From positions 1 to 6,171 of the forward strand of contig DAOWJG010000109.1 of assembly GCA_030640485.1 (NCBI GenBank): 6,171 nt of DNA. The letters run 5' to 3'. A model generated the notes under the pieces. It ran no database searches and was not told the DNA's origin. It saw only the letters and a program-made list of their open reading frames with translations. Positions 1 to 5,789 of the stretch are shown piece by piece. The position numbers were made by a program, and so were the translations under genes. The DNA comes from Dehalococcoidales bacterium. Lineage in GTDB: Bacteria; Chloroflexota; Dehalococcoidia; Dehalococcoidales; UBA5760. Positions within the stretch are counted from its first letter, which is position 1; each line of letters starts with the position of its first letter.

Positions 1-534
1 ACTTTTTTGCTCTTTTTGTCGCCAATACCATAGATATTGATGCTCTCTATTAGTAAGAGGTAGTCCATCTAGCTTTTTATGGGCAATCTGGACTAGCCGT
101 ATCGGGCAACCGAGTAGCCAAGTTCTAGCGTCAAGCCAAGCGCTAATATCAATTACCTTATCATCGGCAATGGTTTCCACAAGCTCGGTTATGTTGCCTT
201 CACTGTCTATGATAGGCTTTGACAGGCTTTCAATCCTAATGGCTCTCGGACATTCGGGGTAGAGGTTGCGCTTTCGGCACTCTTGCCTTTGCTTCTGGCT
301 ACACTCGCCACAGCTTATCCCGTGTGTCCGTCGGTAGTAACTTCGCCAATACTCGGCAACCGCATAGCTGGCAATCCTGAACATAGCAACTTCGGTAAAG
401 GGTTTGTGTCCGTTATTTCGTGCTACATCGGCAAGCCTCACGATTATATCGTGCTTTAAGTCCTCTCTATCCTCACGCCTTGCCTTGTGTTGAAACCGTT
501 CGGCTACTGCGATATACTTGCTCCAGTCTAGCAT
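1..534 (-). CDS. Sigma-70-like protein with inserted four-Cys cluster, 3' end cut by window
   Basis: The reverse strand is open for 178 codons from ATG (532-534) to the window edge, with no stop. A ribosome binding site, AGGCGGTGA at 541-549, lies 6 nt upstream. Residues 21-66 (acidic and basic helices, then FRIASYAVAEYWRSYYRR) resemble sigma region 2. Residues 102-125 (IESLSKPI..., ending in TIADD) resemble the linker that precedes region 4 in sigma factors. Residues 158-175, with LPLTNREHQYLWYW, look like the start of a region 4 helix-turn-helix. Between regions 2 and 4 sit C75, C78, C86 and C95, a plausible zinc knuckle that ordinary sigma factors lack. I infer a divergent sigma factor or sigma-derived DNA-binding regulator, perhaps from a mobile element. 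The specific family is recalled, not verified. The partner genes and C-terminus lie outside the window, and I see no convincing promoter. Confidence 0.7.
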   Translation of the reverse strand, partial: MLDWSKYIAVAERFQHKARREDREDLKHDIIVRLADVARNNGHKPFTEVAMFRIASYAVAEYWRSYYRRTHGISCGECSQKQRQECRKRNLYPECPRAIRIESLSKPIIDSEGNITELVETIADDKVIDISAWLDARTWLLGCPIRLVQIAHKKLDGLPLTNREHQYLWYWRQKEQKS

Positions 535-557
535 TGTGTTTCACCGCCTTTGTTAGA

Positions 558-614
558 CTTGCCCTAGCTTGTTTAGACGCTGGCTAGGGCATTTTCTTTG
601 CCCGTCTGGGGCAA
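558..614 (-). promoter_or_regulatory. Structured leader of the sigma-like gene (two stems, shared GGGCAA arms)
   Basis: Read on the minus strand, the leader carries a 6-bp stem (598-603 with 609-614, TTGCCC/GGGCAA) and then a perfect 8-bp GC-rich stem (561-568 with 583-590, GCCCTAGC/GCTAGGGC, 14-nt loop). The second stem ends about 11 nt before the ribosome binding site. GGGCAA occurs again at 559-564, so the TTGCCC arm at 609-614 could pair with either copy, giving alternative folds. On the plus strand the 8-bp stem is followed by ATTTTCTTT, the look of an intrinsic terminator. No plus-strand gene reads into it here, so it would only stop antisense transcription. A regulatory role is inference. 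Confidence 0.4.
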
Positions 615-767
615 GCATTCAGGTCAAGGCTTCCTAACTCTATTCAGTTTTTAATGTGCTTTTGTTACGTAGCTTCATTATTGAACAAAAGGAACGATTG
701 TGCATTAACAGAATAAACCTATATTTACGTAATGTTATGTCCAGAACGATGTTTCGTGTAGATAAAG

Positions 768-828
768 AGTAGCCCCCCTACCAGCCTATGGTAAGAGAGC
801 TACTAGGCTCTCAATTGTCCTTAGAGAG
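768..828. repeat. Overlapping, mutually exclusive stem-loops
   Basis: Three stems share arms. Stem A is nested: AGTAGC/GCTACT (768-773 with 799-804) encloses a symmetric 5x5 internal loop and TACCA/TGGTA (779-783 with 789-793) closed by a 5-nt loop. Stem B is GAGAGC/GCTCTC (795-800 with 807-812, 6-nt loop). It uses bases of the 3' arm of A, so A and B cannot both form. Stem C is CTCTC/GAGAG (808-812 with 824-828) and competes with B. Read on the minus strand, stem A is followed by CTTTAT, which would make a weak terminator for the oxidoreductase transcript. The pairing is seen directly; an attenuator-like function is inference. Confidence 0.45.
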
Positions 829-883
829 TGTCTATTAGGTTTGTCCTCTTCAATTCAACCTGTTAAACTGAACGTGAGACTGA

Positions 884-937
884 AAGTTCTGGCTATTGTA
901 CACGTTGGCCCACCATAGTGTACGATAGCCAGAACTT
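884..937. repeat. Long hairpin, 20-bp arms with one G-T mismatch
   Basis: Bases 884-903 and 918-937 are inverted copies matching at 19 of 20 positions. The one difference (T897 against G924) would still pair as a wobble in plus-strand RNA. The loop is 14 nt. It lies 65 bp beyond the stop of the oxidoreductase on the side where that transcript ends. A poly-U tract is missing on both sides, so it is not a classical intrinsic terminator. I see no flanking target-site duplication, so a mobile origin is not supported either. It could be an RNA 3'-end protecting stem, a REP-like unit, or a dyad protein-binding site. Confidence 0.6.
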
Positions 938-962
938 GGGGCTATTACCGATAGAGCGGTGC

Positions 963-1003
963 GACAGTGGTGATTTACAAGAGGTCTGGGTGCATACACT
1001 GTC
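963..1003 (-). repeat. Inverted repeat over the oxidoreductase stop codon
   Basis: GACAGTG at 963-969 and CACTGTC at 997-1003 form a perfect 7-bp dyad with a 27-nt loop. The right arm overlaps the TGA stop (1002-1004) of the minus-strand oxidoreductase. No T-run follows on the minus strand, so terminator activity would be weak. It may simply be chance. Confidence 0.25.
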
Positions 1004-2357
1004 AACTAGGACTTTTGAACTCCGCTTCCATTATTTTGCGGAGCCGGTAAGAGAAGAGCCTATCATCTACCTCGACATCATCATATGTCAGGATGGAGTC
1101 TTTGACCACCGAGCGAATAACTTTAGCTTTACTACTTAAACCTATGGGGAGGTATTTACTCACCACACTGTCTTCGGCTCGAGCCAACCGACCGTATACG
1201 GTATAGCCACCCTCGCCATCCAGAATATCCCCCGGCTTCAAATCCCTTTTCGCTACTGAGGCGACATCGGCGACGAAGGAACGGGACGAACCGGTAGGCT
1301 CGCCACGAAGAGCTACCGAAGCCACGCTTATCCCCAGCTCCAAACCGATGAGATGGCAGGGCCGGTACAGAGATGAATATTTGCCCGAAGAATCGGTAGG
1401 CAAACCGTATTCAGAGAAGCAACGTTTAACATAATCGGTAGGTGCCTTAAAGACGACGTAAACACCCCAGCGCAGGTCATGCTTCACCGGGGTCCCGTCT
1501 CGGTTTTCACTAGCCACCACCTCTACCGTGCCGCTGTGTTCCAGAATGCCACCTTCAGGCTCGGGTTTAAGGATTTCAGGCAGAACATCCACCCCCACCG
1601 GCGGAAACTTCAGGCCACATCTCTGCGGAACCAACCCAGTGGCATTGGCTACGGCACACATTTCAATAGCTGATTTGGTTCCGTCCAGAAAAGAATTGAA
1701 CATCTGGGCATTGTAATCGCCAGATGCCACCTGCGCCTCGGAAAACCCATAGTATTGCCAGACGGTCTCCGGGGTTGAACAATGATATCCTGGTTGGTAG
1801 CGGGTGCCCTTGCCCGCACAGACAACGGAAAACCCAACAGTTCGGGCCCAATCAACCAATTCGCAAATCAACGCCGGCTGGTCACCATAAGCCATAGAGT
1901 AGACCAGCCCTTTCTCATCCGCCTTTTCCCTGAGGGCTGCCCCCAAGAGAGCGTCCGCCTCAACATTGACCATAACAACGTGTTTCCCGGCTTCCAGTGC
2001 GTTCCAAGCGTGATAGGCACCTGCCTCAGGAACCCCGGTAATCTCAAGGATAATGTCCAGGTCAGCCTGGAGCAACCGGTCTGAATCACCAGTCAAAATG
2101 GTCTTTCCCCTACGAGCACCATCATTAATGGCGGCGGTAGAGTCCCCGAAGGATAGCACCTCCTCAGGCCAGCCAGTTCTCAAGCAGGCCTGTCTTGCCT
2201 TTTCCGGGTCCAGATCGGCGATGCCAACCAACTGCATCCCTGGAGTTAAACGTACCTGAGCCAAGAACATGGTGCTAAATTTTCCAGCACCAATGACTCC
2301 AAGCCTAATGGGTCTACCAGCTTCTGCCCTCTGTTGAAGCAAACGATACAAGTTCAT
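1002..2357 (-). CDS. NAD(P)-dependent oxidoreductase with C-terminal SAF domain (COG4091, homoserine dehydrogenase-like)
   Basis: This cytoplasmic enzyme has 451 residues. The N-terminal Rossmann fold is visible at residues 17-48: LGVIGAGKFS carries the GxGxxS-type dinucleotide loop (G23, G25, S28), and D48 ends the second strand, which favours NAD. HVVMVNVEAD (127-136) and MAYGDQPA (about 155-162) resemble the strands around the active site of the homoserine dehydrogenase-like group. Residues 367-440, with KRDLKPGDIL, form a SAF domain. This layout fits COG4091, often labelled predicted homoserine dehydrogenase or, by its SAF domain, FlgA-like. True homoserine dehydrogenases lack the SAF domain. 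The family includes Brucella DRL, an alternative DXP reductoisomerase, so the substrate is open. I chose ATG at 2355-2357, 5 nt after GAGGTG (2363-2368). A TTG one codon upstream would sit only 2 nt from the binding site. It is transcribed alone, behind a good promoter. Confidence 0.85.
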   Translation of the reverse strand: MNLYRLLQQRAEAGRPIRLGVIGAGKFSTMFLAQVRLTPGMQLVGIADLDPEKARQACLRTGWPEEVLSFGDSTAAINDGARRGKTILTGDSDRLLQADLDIILEITGVPEAGAYHAWNALEAGKHVVMVNVEADALLGAALREKADEKGLVYSMAYGDQPALICELVDWARTVGFSVVCAGKGTRYQPGYHCSTPETVWQYYGFSEAQVASGDYNAQMFNSFLDGTKSAIEMCAVANATGLVPQRCGLKFPPVGVDVLPEILKPEPEGGILEHSGTVEVVASENRDGTPVKHDLRWGVYVVFKAPTDYVKRCFSEYGLPTDSSGKYSSLYRPCHLIGLELGISVASVALRGEPTGSSRSFVADVASVAKRDLKPGDILDGEGGYTVYGRLARAEDSVVSKYLPIGLSSKAKVIRSVVKDSILTYDDVEVDDRLFSYRLRKIMEAEFKSPS

Positions 2358-2423
2358 CAAGCCACCTCGCTTATAGTTTCACATCAATGTGTGCCACATC
2401 CCACTTCCAATATCACCCTCTCA

Positions 2424-2452
2424 GTAATAGATGCTTTAGGTTATTTTGTCAA
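2424..2452 (-). promoter_or_regulatory. Sigma-70-type promoter of the SAF-domain oxidoreductase
   Basis: On the minus strand, a perfect -35 box TTGACA (2447-2452) is followed after 17 bp by TATTAC (2424-2429, four of six consensus bases). Transcription would begin near 2417, giving a leader of about 60 nt before the ATG at 2357. The location, spacing and perfect -35 make it credible. Confidence 0.6.
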
Positions 2453-2703
2453 GCTACTTTTACCTTCTCCCCAGTACCTCATAGCTAACAGCGGGCGGCT
2501 GGCTGGATACGTTGACAGTTAGTAAGCCAGACTGTTAACCTAACCATAAGGCAATTAAGTGCCCCCAAACAGGATAGAATTTATGATGGTGAACTTTGTC
2601 ATCGCCAAGCTGCCTTAGTTATCACGACGGATATTAGTCGCCCTGTGAGAGCTAGTTTGAGCATATTTTTTTCCGCACCACCTGAAAAGCGAGGAGGTTT
2701 TTG
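2453..2703. other. Divergent intergenic region between the oxidoreductase and the PPC gene
   Basis: No gene is supported here. It holds a dyad GTTGACAGT/ACTGTTAAC (2511-2519 with 2531-2539, one mismatch, 11-nt spacer), which could be an operator serving either divergent gene. A weak plus-strand promoter is possible: TTGTCA (2596-2601), an 18-bp spacer, then TATCAC (2620-2625). TAGAAT at 2575-2580 is an alternative -10 without a good -35. The ribosome binding site of the PPC gene is GGAGG at 2693-2697. Confidence 0.35.
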
Positions 2704-3174
2704 ATGAAGGCATGTGAAGGACAGTTAGGGCGAGTTTTCGTAATTCGGCTCGAGGATGGTGACACACTACCCGAGTGTATTGAGCATTTCGCCGCGGAGA
2801 AAGGAGTCTCTACCGGACACGTTATCCTGGTGGGCGGAATCGGGGGTGGTGAGATTGTCGTCGGCCCACGACGCTCAGAGGAAAGGCCGCCAGAGCCAAT
2901 GCTCCTGCCCGTCAACGGTGCCCACGAAATAATGGGGGTGGGGGTACTTGCCCTTGGTGAAGATGGTAAGCCACGCCTCCATATGCACGCCGCACTCGGA
3001 CGCTCCGGGCAAACCATGAGCGGAGACATACGGTCTGGCATCACCGTCTGGTTCGTGGGCGAGGTCATTCTCTATGAAATCCTGGGCGCAGATGTGGCGC
3101 GCATCTGTAACGATGAGAGCGGCTTTGCCCTTCTGGAGCCCGGGGCTAGGGCAAGACAGCAGTCTCAAGACTAG
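2704..3174 (+). CDS. PPC/DUF296-domain protein
   Basis: This 156-residue protein is essentially a single PPC domain (Plants and Prokaryotes Conserved, DUF296), matching the usual length of the stand-alone bacterial form. Residues 9-20 form the opening GRVFVIRLEDGD strand and turn, and 39-49 are the HVILVGGIGGG segment. RLHMHAALG (91-99), with H93 and H95, is the family's conserved HxH strand, followed by SGDIRSGITVWFVGEVIL (106-123). Bacterial members form trimers of unknown role. In plants the same domain joins AT-hooks in nuclear DNA-binding proteins, but no AT-hook is present here, so DNA binding should not be assumed. ATG at 2704 is preferred because GGAGG (2693-2697) is 6 nt upstream; a TTG at 2701 would be only 3 nt away. 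It faces the RidA gene tail to tail across 147 bp in which I see no clear terminator. Confidence 0.85.
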   Translation: MKACEGQLGRVFVIRLEDGDTLPECIEHFAAEKGVSTGHVILVGGIGGGEIVVGPRRSEERPPEPMLLPVNGAHEIMGVGVLALGEDGKPRLHMHAALGRSGQTMSGDIRSGITVWFVGEVILYEILGADVARICNDESGFALLEPGARARQQSQD

Positions 3175-3321
3175 AACAAACGACGCCGCATCAGAGGGGC
3201 ACAGAGTTCTGAAGTATAACAAAGATTGAGGCCCAAATCCTGAAATCGGCTCAGAATATGACTCCCAGCTATCCCTTCAGGGAAACTCAGAACATAAGCC
3301 CAAAACAGTAGCCCCCAATAG

Positions 3322-3705
3322 CTAGTGGCCGGGTCGAAAATAAGCAATACAGTCAATTTCAATAAGCATATCCGGTAGTGCCAGTCCGGCGATTACCGTT
3401 GAGCGCGCTGGTTTATCGGCAACAAAATACCTCTCGTATACCTCATTCATGGTGGTAAAATCTGCCTCATCTCGGAGAAATACAGTTACTTTGACCACAT
3501 CATCCAGAGAGGCACCGGCAGCGGCCAAAACCCGCTTCATATTCTTAAGGCATGTCCCGGTCTGGGCCTCTATTCCCACCACGGGGTTACCTTCAGCATC
3601 CACAGAGCCCAGCTGACCTGATACAAAAATGTAATCCCCGGCTCTTATGGCGGGAGAAAATGGAAGCTTAGGTGCGCCGGGTACGGTGATAACCATTTTT
3701 ACCAT
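3322..3705 (-). CDS. ridA: RidA-family enamine/imine deaminase (YjgF/YER057c/UK114)
   Basis: At 127 residues this is full length for the Rid family. These are small homotrimeric cytosolic proteins that hydrolyse reactive enamines and imines, such as 2-aminoacrylate, released by PLP enzymes. The active-site arginine is present as R101 in KPARST, and the conserved acid is E116 in LIEIDCIAY; both are hallmarks of catalytically active RidA-type members. N87 and the SGQLG turn (29-33) are also in place. The residue after R-S is T103, where enterobacterial RidA has cysteine, and F16 stands where that group has Y17. Neither change excludes activity. The start is firm: GGGAGG lies 6 nt upstream (3712-3717). 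It is the second gene of an operon, 42 bp after the PLP lyase, which can generate its substrate. Confidence 0.93.
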   Translation of the reverse strand: MVKMVITVPGAPKLPFSPAIRAGDYIFVSGQLGSVDAEGNPVVGIEAQTGTCLKNMKRVLAAAGASLDDVVKVTVFLRDEADFTTMNEVYERYFVADKPARSTVIAGLALPDMLIEIDCIAYFRPGH

Positions 3706-3747
3706 GACAAACCTCCCTTTAATTCCATTTCAACCCCACTAGATGAC

Positions 3748-4749
3748 TCACCGGCTCAATTCTTCATTATAGGCAAAGTCGGCAGCTACCCCTCCGGTAT
3801 GAATAAAAAGCACGGTATCCCCTCTGGCAAAATAACCCCGGTTAACAAGGCCAATTAGCCCAGACATGGCCTTGCCGGTATATACCGGGTCCAGAAATAT
3901 CCCCCCGGTCTGTGCCGCTAGTCTAATAGCCGCGATACATTCCCCGGTTGGTATGCCGTAACCCTGACCGATATAATCATCGTAGATTGTTACCTCATTC
4001 GGGGTTACGGTCACCTCCAGACCCAGCAGTCCAGCCGTCTCGCTGGCCTGAGTGACAACCAAATCTATGGCCGCGGCTTTCTTGTTCAAGACACTAATAC
4101 CAATCACCTTAATCGGGAGCCCAAGACATTTGAACCCTAGAATCAATCCCGCCTGGGTGCTTCCTAAGCCATTGGTCAGAACCACATACCGAGCATCTAT
4201 CTTCTGCTCTCTTAATTGTTGAGCAATCTCACCAGCGGCGTTAACCCAGCCGGCAGTTCCTAAAGGAGTGGTACCACCGGCCGGGATTACCAAGGGGTTA
4301 CGTCCCTGACGGCGTAGCTCATCAGCCAGCTCGTTCATCCTCTTCGGCATGGTGGTAAACATTTCAATCGGGTCAGCAACGTCTAGAATGTTAACCACTG
4401 AATTGAGGATACTGTGTAGCAAGAGATTACCCTGTGTCTCACTATGAATCCCCCTGACCAATATCAGATAGGGCTCCATCCCCAACCTGCGGCCAGCAGC
4501 GGCCATTTGCAAGGCGAAATTAGACTGTGAACTGCCGCTGGTTATGAGGGTATCAATCCCTCTCTGCCTGGCATCGCCCAGTATGTATTCCAGTTTACGA
4601 CACTTGTTACCACCCAAAGCCAGGCCGGTCAGATCGTCACGCTTAACAAATAAGCGCGGCCCACCCAGGGTAGCCGAAAGGCGCGGTAATTCATGTAACG
4701 GGGTCGGCCAATGACCCAAGGTAACCCGTGGCAATTTTACTACAGACAT
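3748..4749 (-). CDS. dcyD: PLP-dependent D-cysteine desulfhydrase / ACC deaminase family lyase
   Basis: This 333-residue fold-type II PLP enzyme is full length. LALGGNKCRK (43-52) holds the Schiff-base lysine K49, aligned with K51 of Pseudomonas ACC deaminase. SSQSN (73-77) gives the S76-N77 catalytic pair, and NGLGSTQAG (193-201) is the phosphate-binding loop. The two positions that separate ACC deaminase from D-cysteine desulfhydrase, Glu and Leu in the former, are T291 (PVYTGKAM) and T318 (IHTGG) here. This points to D-cysteine desulfhydrase: D-cysteine to pyruvate, H2S and ammonia. L-cysteate sulfo-lyase (CuyA) belongs to the same group and remains possible, so the symbol is tentative. 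ATG at 4747-4749 is chosen because AGGAGGTG (4755-4762) precedes it; a TTG six codons upstream would overlap that site. It heads an operon with ridA. Confidence 0.88.
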   Translation of the reverse strand: MSVVKLPRVTLGHWPTPLHELPRLSATLGGPRLFVKRDDLTGLALGGNKCRKLEYILGDARQRGIDTLITSGSSQSNFALQMAAAGRRLGMEPYLILVRGIHSETQGNLLLHSILNSVVNILDVADPIEMFTTMPKRMNELADELRRQGRNPLVIPAGGTTPLGTAGWVNAAGEIAQQLREQKIDARYVVLTNGLGSTQAGLILGFKCLGLPIKVIGISVLNKKAAAIDLVVTQASETAGLLGLEVTVTPNEVTIYDDYIGQGYGIPTGECIAAIRLAAQTGGIFLDPVYTGKAMSGLIGLVNRGYFARGDTVLFIHTGGVAADFAYNEELSR

Positions 4750-4779
4750 CCCCACACCTCCTTTCAAAATATGGTTAAC

Positions 4780-4864
4780 CTACCCCCTCATACTATGTCT
4801 CCCTTTTTTCAAGCTTACTTCGACTCTGCCTCATGCTATGGCTTCCTTTTTTAGAACCTACTTC
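4780..4864 (-). repeat. Tandem 43-bp repeat in the lyase leader, with two tiny upstream ORFs
   Basis: Bases 4786-4821 recur at 4829-4864 (29 of 36 identical, period 43). Read on the minus strand, each copy has an A-rich tract, a purine-rich SD-like core (GGGAG or GGAAG), 7 nt, then ATG AGG. The real start of the lyase has a similar order (TTGAAAGGAGG, spacer, ATG), so the leader looks like a degenerate triplication of a translation start. The distal copy opens a 13-codon frame (4793-4834, MRQSRSKLEKRET) whose stop TAG ends 1 nt before the ATG of the middle copy. The middle copy reads only ATG AGG GGG TAG (4780-4791). The repeat is certain; translation of these frames is inference. Confidence 0.5.
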
Positions 4865-4867
4865 TCT

Positions 4868-4897
4868 ATGATACACACCCTCGGACAATAAGAACAA
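4868..4897 (-). promoter_or_regulatory. Possible promoter of the lyase-ridA operon
   Basis: On the minus strand, TATCAT (4868-4873, five of six) follows TTGTTC (4892-4897, three of six) with an 18-bp spacer. Transcription would begin near 4861 and include both leader repeats, giving a 5' leader of about 110 nt. The weak -35 keeps confidence low. No better pair was found between here and the start codon. Confidence 0.35.
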
Positions 4898-5029
4898 CTT
4901 TTTTCAGTCCTCTCTCCCTACCTTTAATTACTTTTCACAACCCCAACCGCAATACCCGAATCTCAAGACCAATAATACCTTTTGAAGTTGATAGATGCCA
5001 CATAGTGCGTACTCATGTTTCGGTTAAAG

Positions 5030-5057
5030 TTGCCGGTTGCACTAGTCGGCACATAAT
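5030..5057 (+). promoter_or_regulatory. Possible promoter of the DUF2148 gene
   Basis: TTGCCG (5030-5035) and CATAAT (5052-5057, five of six) are 16 bp apart, placing the transcript start near 5064 and giving a leader of about 40 nt. An overlapping alternative is TTGCAC (5037-5042) with TAGTAT (5061-5066) at 18 bp. The rest of 4898-5029 is AT- and pyrimidine-rich, with nothing else I can support. Confidence 0.45.
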
Positions 5058-5104
5058 TGATAGTATGAGGTTACGACTAAAAATCAACAAGAGGAGCTAA
5101 AACT

Positions 5105-5677
5105 ATGGGACAGTTCAAATCAGAAGAGGTAGAGAGGGAAGCGGTAAGGATGGTTGCCGCCATGATGGCAGCCAGTGCCCGGACAGCTCCCAAGGCTAGG
5201 GGCGTTGATGCTGTAGAAACGATGGTCATTGATGGCGATGACCTCGAACTTCTGGCTGGTGCCATGGAGGCCAAAGCGAAAGAGCAACCACCTTACCTGT
5301 CTCCAGTCTTTATCAGGGATGCCGGTAATGTCAGGAACTCCAGTTGTGTAGTTTTAATTGGGGTTACGGGTAACCCCAAGAAGATTGAGCAACCGCTGGA
5401 CTGCGGCACCTGTGGCTACAAAACATGCAAGCAGTTAGTCAATGCCGGGAAACGACCGGGGAAGGATTTTAGCGGCCCGATTTGCATCCTGCAAGCCATT
5501 GACCTGGGTATCGCTCTGGGTTCAGCAGTTAAACTGGCTAGCGAATTCAACGTCGATAACCGTATGATGTACACCATCGGAGCCGCCGCCAAGAAGCTAG
5601 AGCTCCTGGATGCCGACATCGCTATCGGTATTCCACTATCCGTAGCCGGTAAGAACATCTATTTCGATAGGCAGTAG
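5105..5677 (+). CDS. DUF2148 ferredoxin-domain protein (COG4739-like)
   Basis: This is a 190-residue cytoplasmic protein of unknown function with a likely iron-sulfur centre. The cluster motif is CGTCGYKTC at 100-108 (C100, C103, C108) plus C127 in GPICILQ, a CxxCx4C...C pattern like the [4Fe-4S] domain of corrinoid/CODH-type proteins; C81 is a further candidate. The C-terminal half (131-190), with ALGSAVKLASEFNVDNRMMY, AAKKLELLDADIAIGIPLS and a final GKNIYFDRQ, is characteristic of DUF2148. The family is known mainly from methanogens, clostridia and other anaerobes, supporting an anaerobic host; its partner is not known. The start has GAGGAG (5091-5096) 8 nt upstream. The gene is followed by a standalone 5S gene with its own promoter, so it is probably monocistronic, though I see no clear terminator between 5678 and 5745. 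Confidence 0.88.
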   Translation: MGQFKSEEVEREAVRMVAAMMAASARTAPKARGVDAVETMVIDGDDLELLAGAMEAKAKEQPPYLSPVFIRDAGNVRNSSCVVLIGVTGNPKKIEQPLDCGTCGYKTCKQLVNAGKRPGKDFSGPICILQAIDLGIALGSAVKLASEFNVDNRMMYTIGAAAKKLELLDADIAIGIPLSVAGKNIYFDRQ

Positions 5678-5745
5678 AGTGTCAATACCAGTGGCCGCTA
5701 TGCATGGCCCCTTATATATGCAATGGCTCTACAAATCAAAAGGGT

Positions 5746-5773
5746 TTGCAATCGGTCAAGAATATGTTATAAT
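5746..5773 (+). promoter_or_regulatory. Extended -10 promoter of the 5S rRNA
   Basis: A perfect TATAAT (5768-5773) is preceded by TGT (5765-5767), the extended -10 element, and by TTGCAA (5746-5751) at 16 bp. Transcription would begin near 5780, about 10 nt before the 5S gene. This indicates that the 5S is transcribed on its own. Confidence 0.7.
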
Positions 5774-5789
5774 TAGCTACAATCAAAAA

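Larger units (their letters stand above)
541..1001. other. Gene-free spacer rich in inverted repeats
   Basis: I find no supported protein gene, tRNA or known riboswitch in these 461 bases. The plus-strand frame 918-1139 starts inside a hairpin, has no ribosome binding site and overlaps the oxidoreductase on the other strand, so I do not call it. Besides the structures listed separately, there is an 8-bp inverted repeat CTTTTGTT/AACAAAAG (659-666 with 684-691) and an octamer palindrome TTACGTAA at 725-732. CCAGAAC recurs at 741-747 and 929-935. The spacer separates two minus-strand genes, so it should contain both the end of the oxidoreductase transcript and the promoter of the sigma-like gene. 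I cannot place either with confidence. Confidence 0.5.

Noticed and set aside
884..937. CRISPR repeat or insertion-sequence end
   Set aside because: There is a single inverted unit rather than regularly spaced direct repeats, no transposase, and no direct duplication at its borders.
541..1001. tRNA or known riboswitch in the repeat-rich spacer
   Set aside because: No TΨC-type GGTTCGAATCC signature, cloverleaf or recognised riboswitch core is present, despite several hairpins.
918..1139. Plus-strand frame of 73 codons
   Set aside because: It begins inside the right arm of the 884-937 hairpin, has no ribosome binding site, and its second half lies antisense to the C-terminus of the well-supported oxidoreductase.
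3175..3321. Bidirectional terminator expected between the convergent PPC and ridA genes
   Set aside because: I looked for a GC-rich stem with flanking T-runs and found only very short dyads, such as CCCT/AGGG with a 2-nt loop, so none is called.
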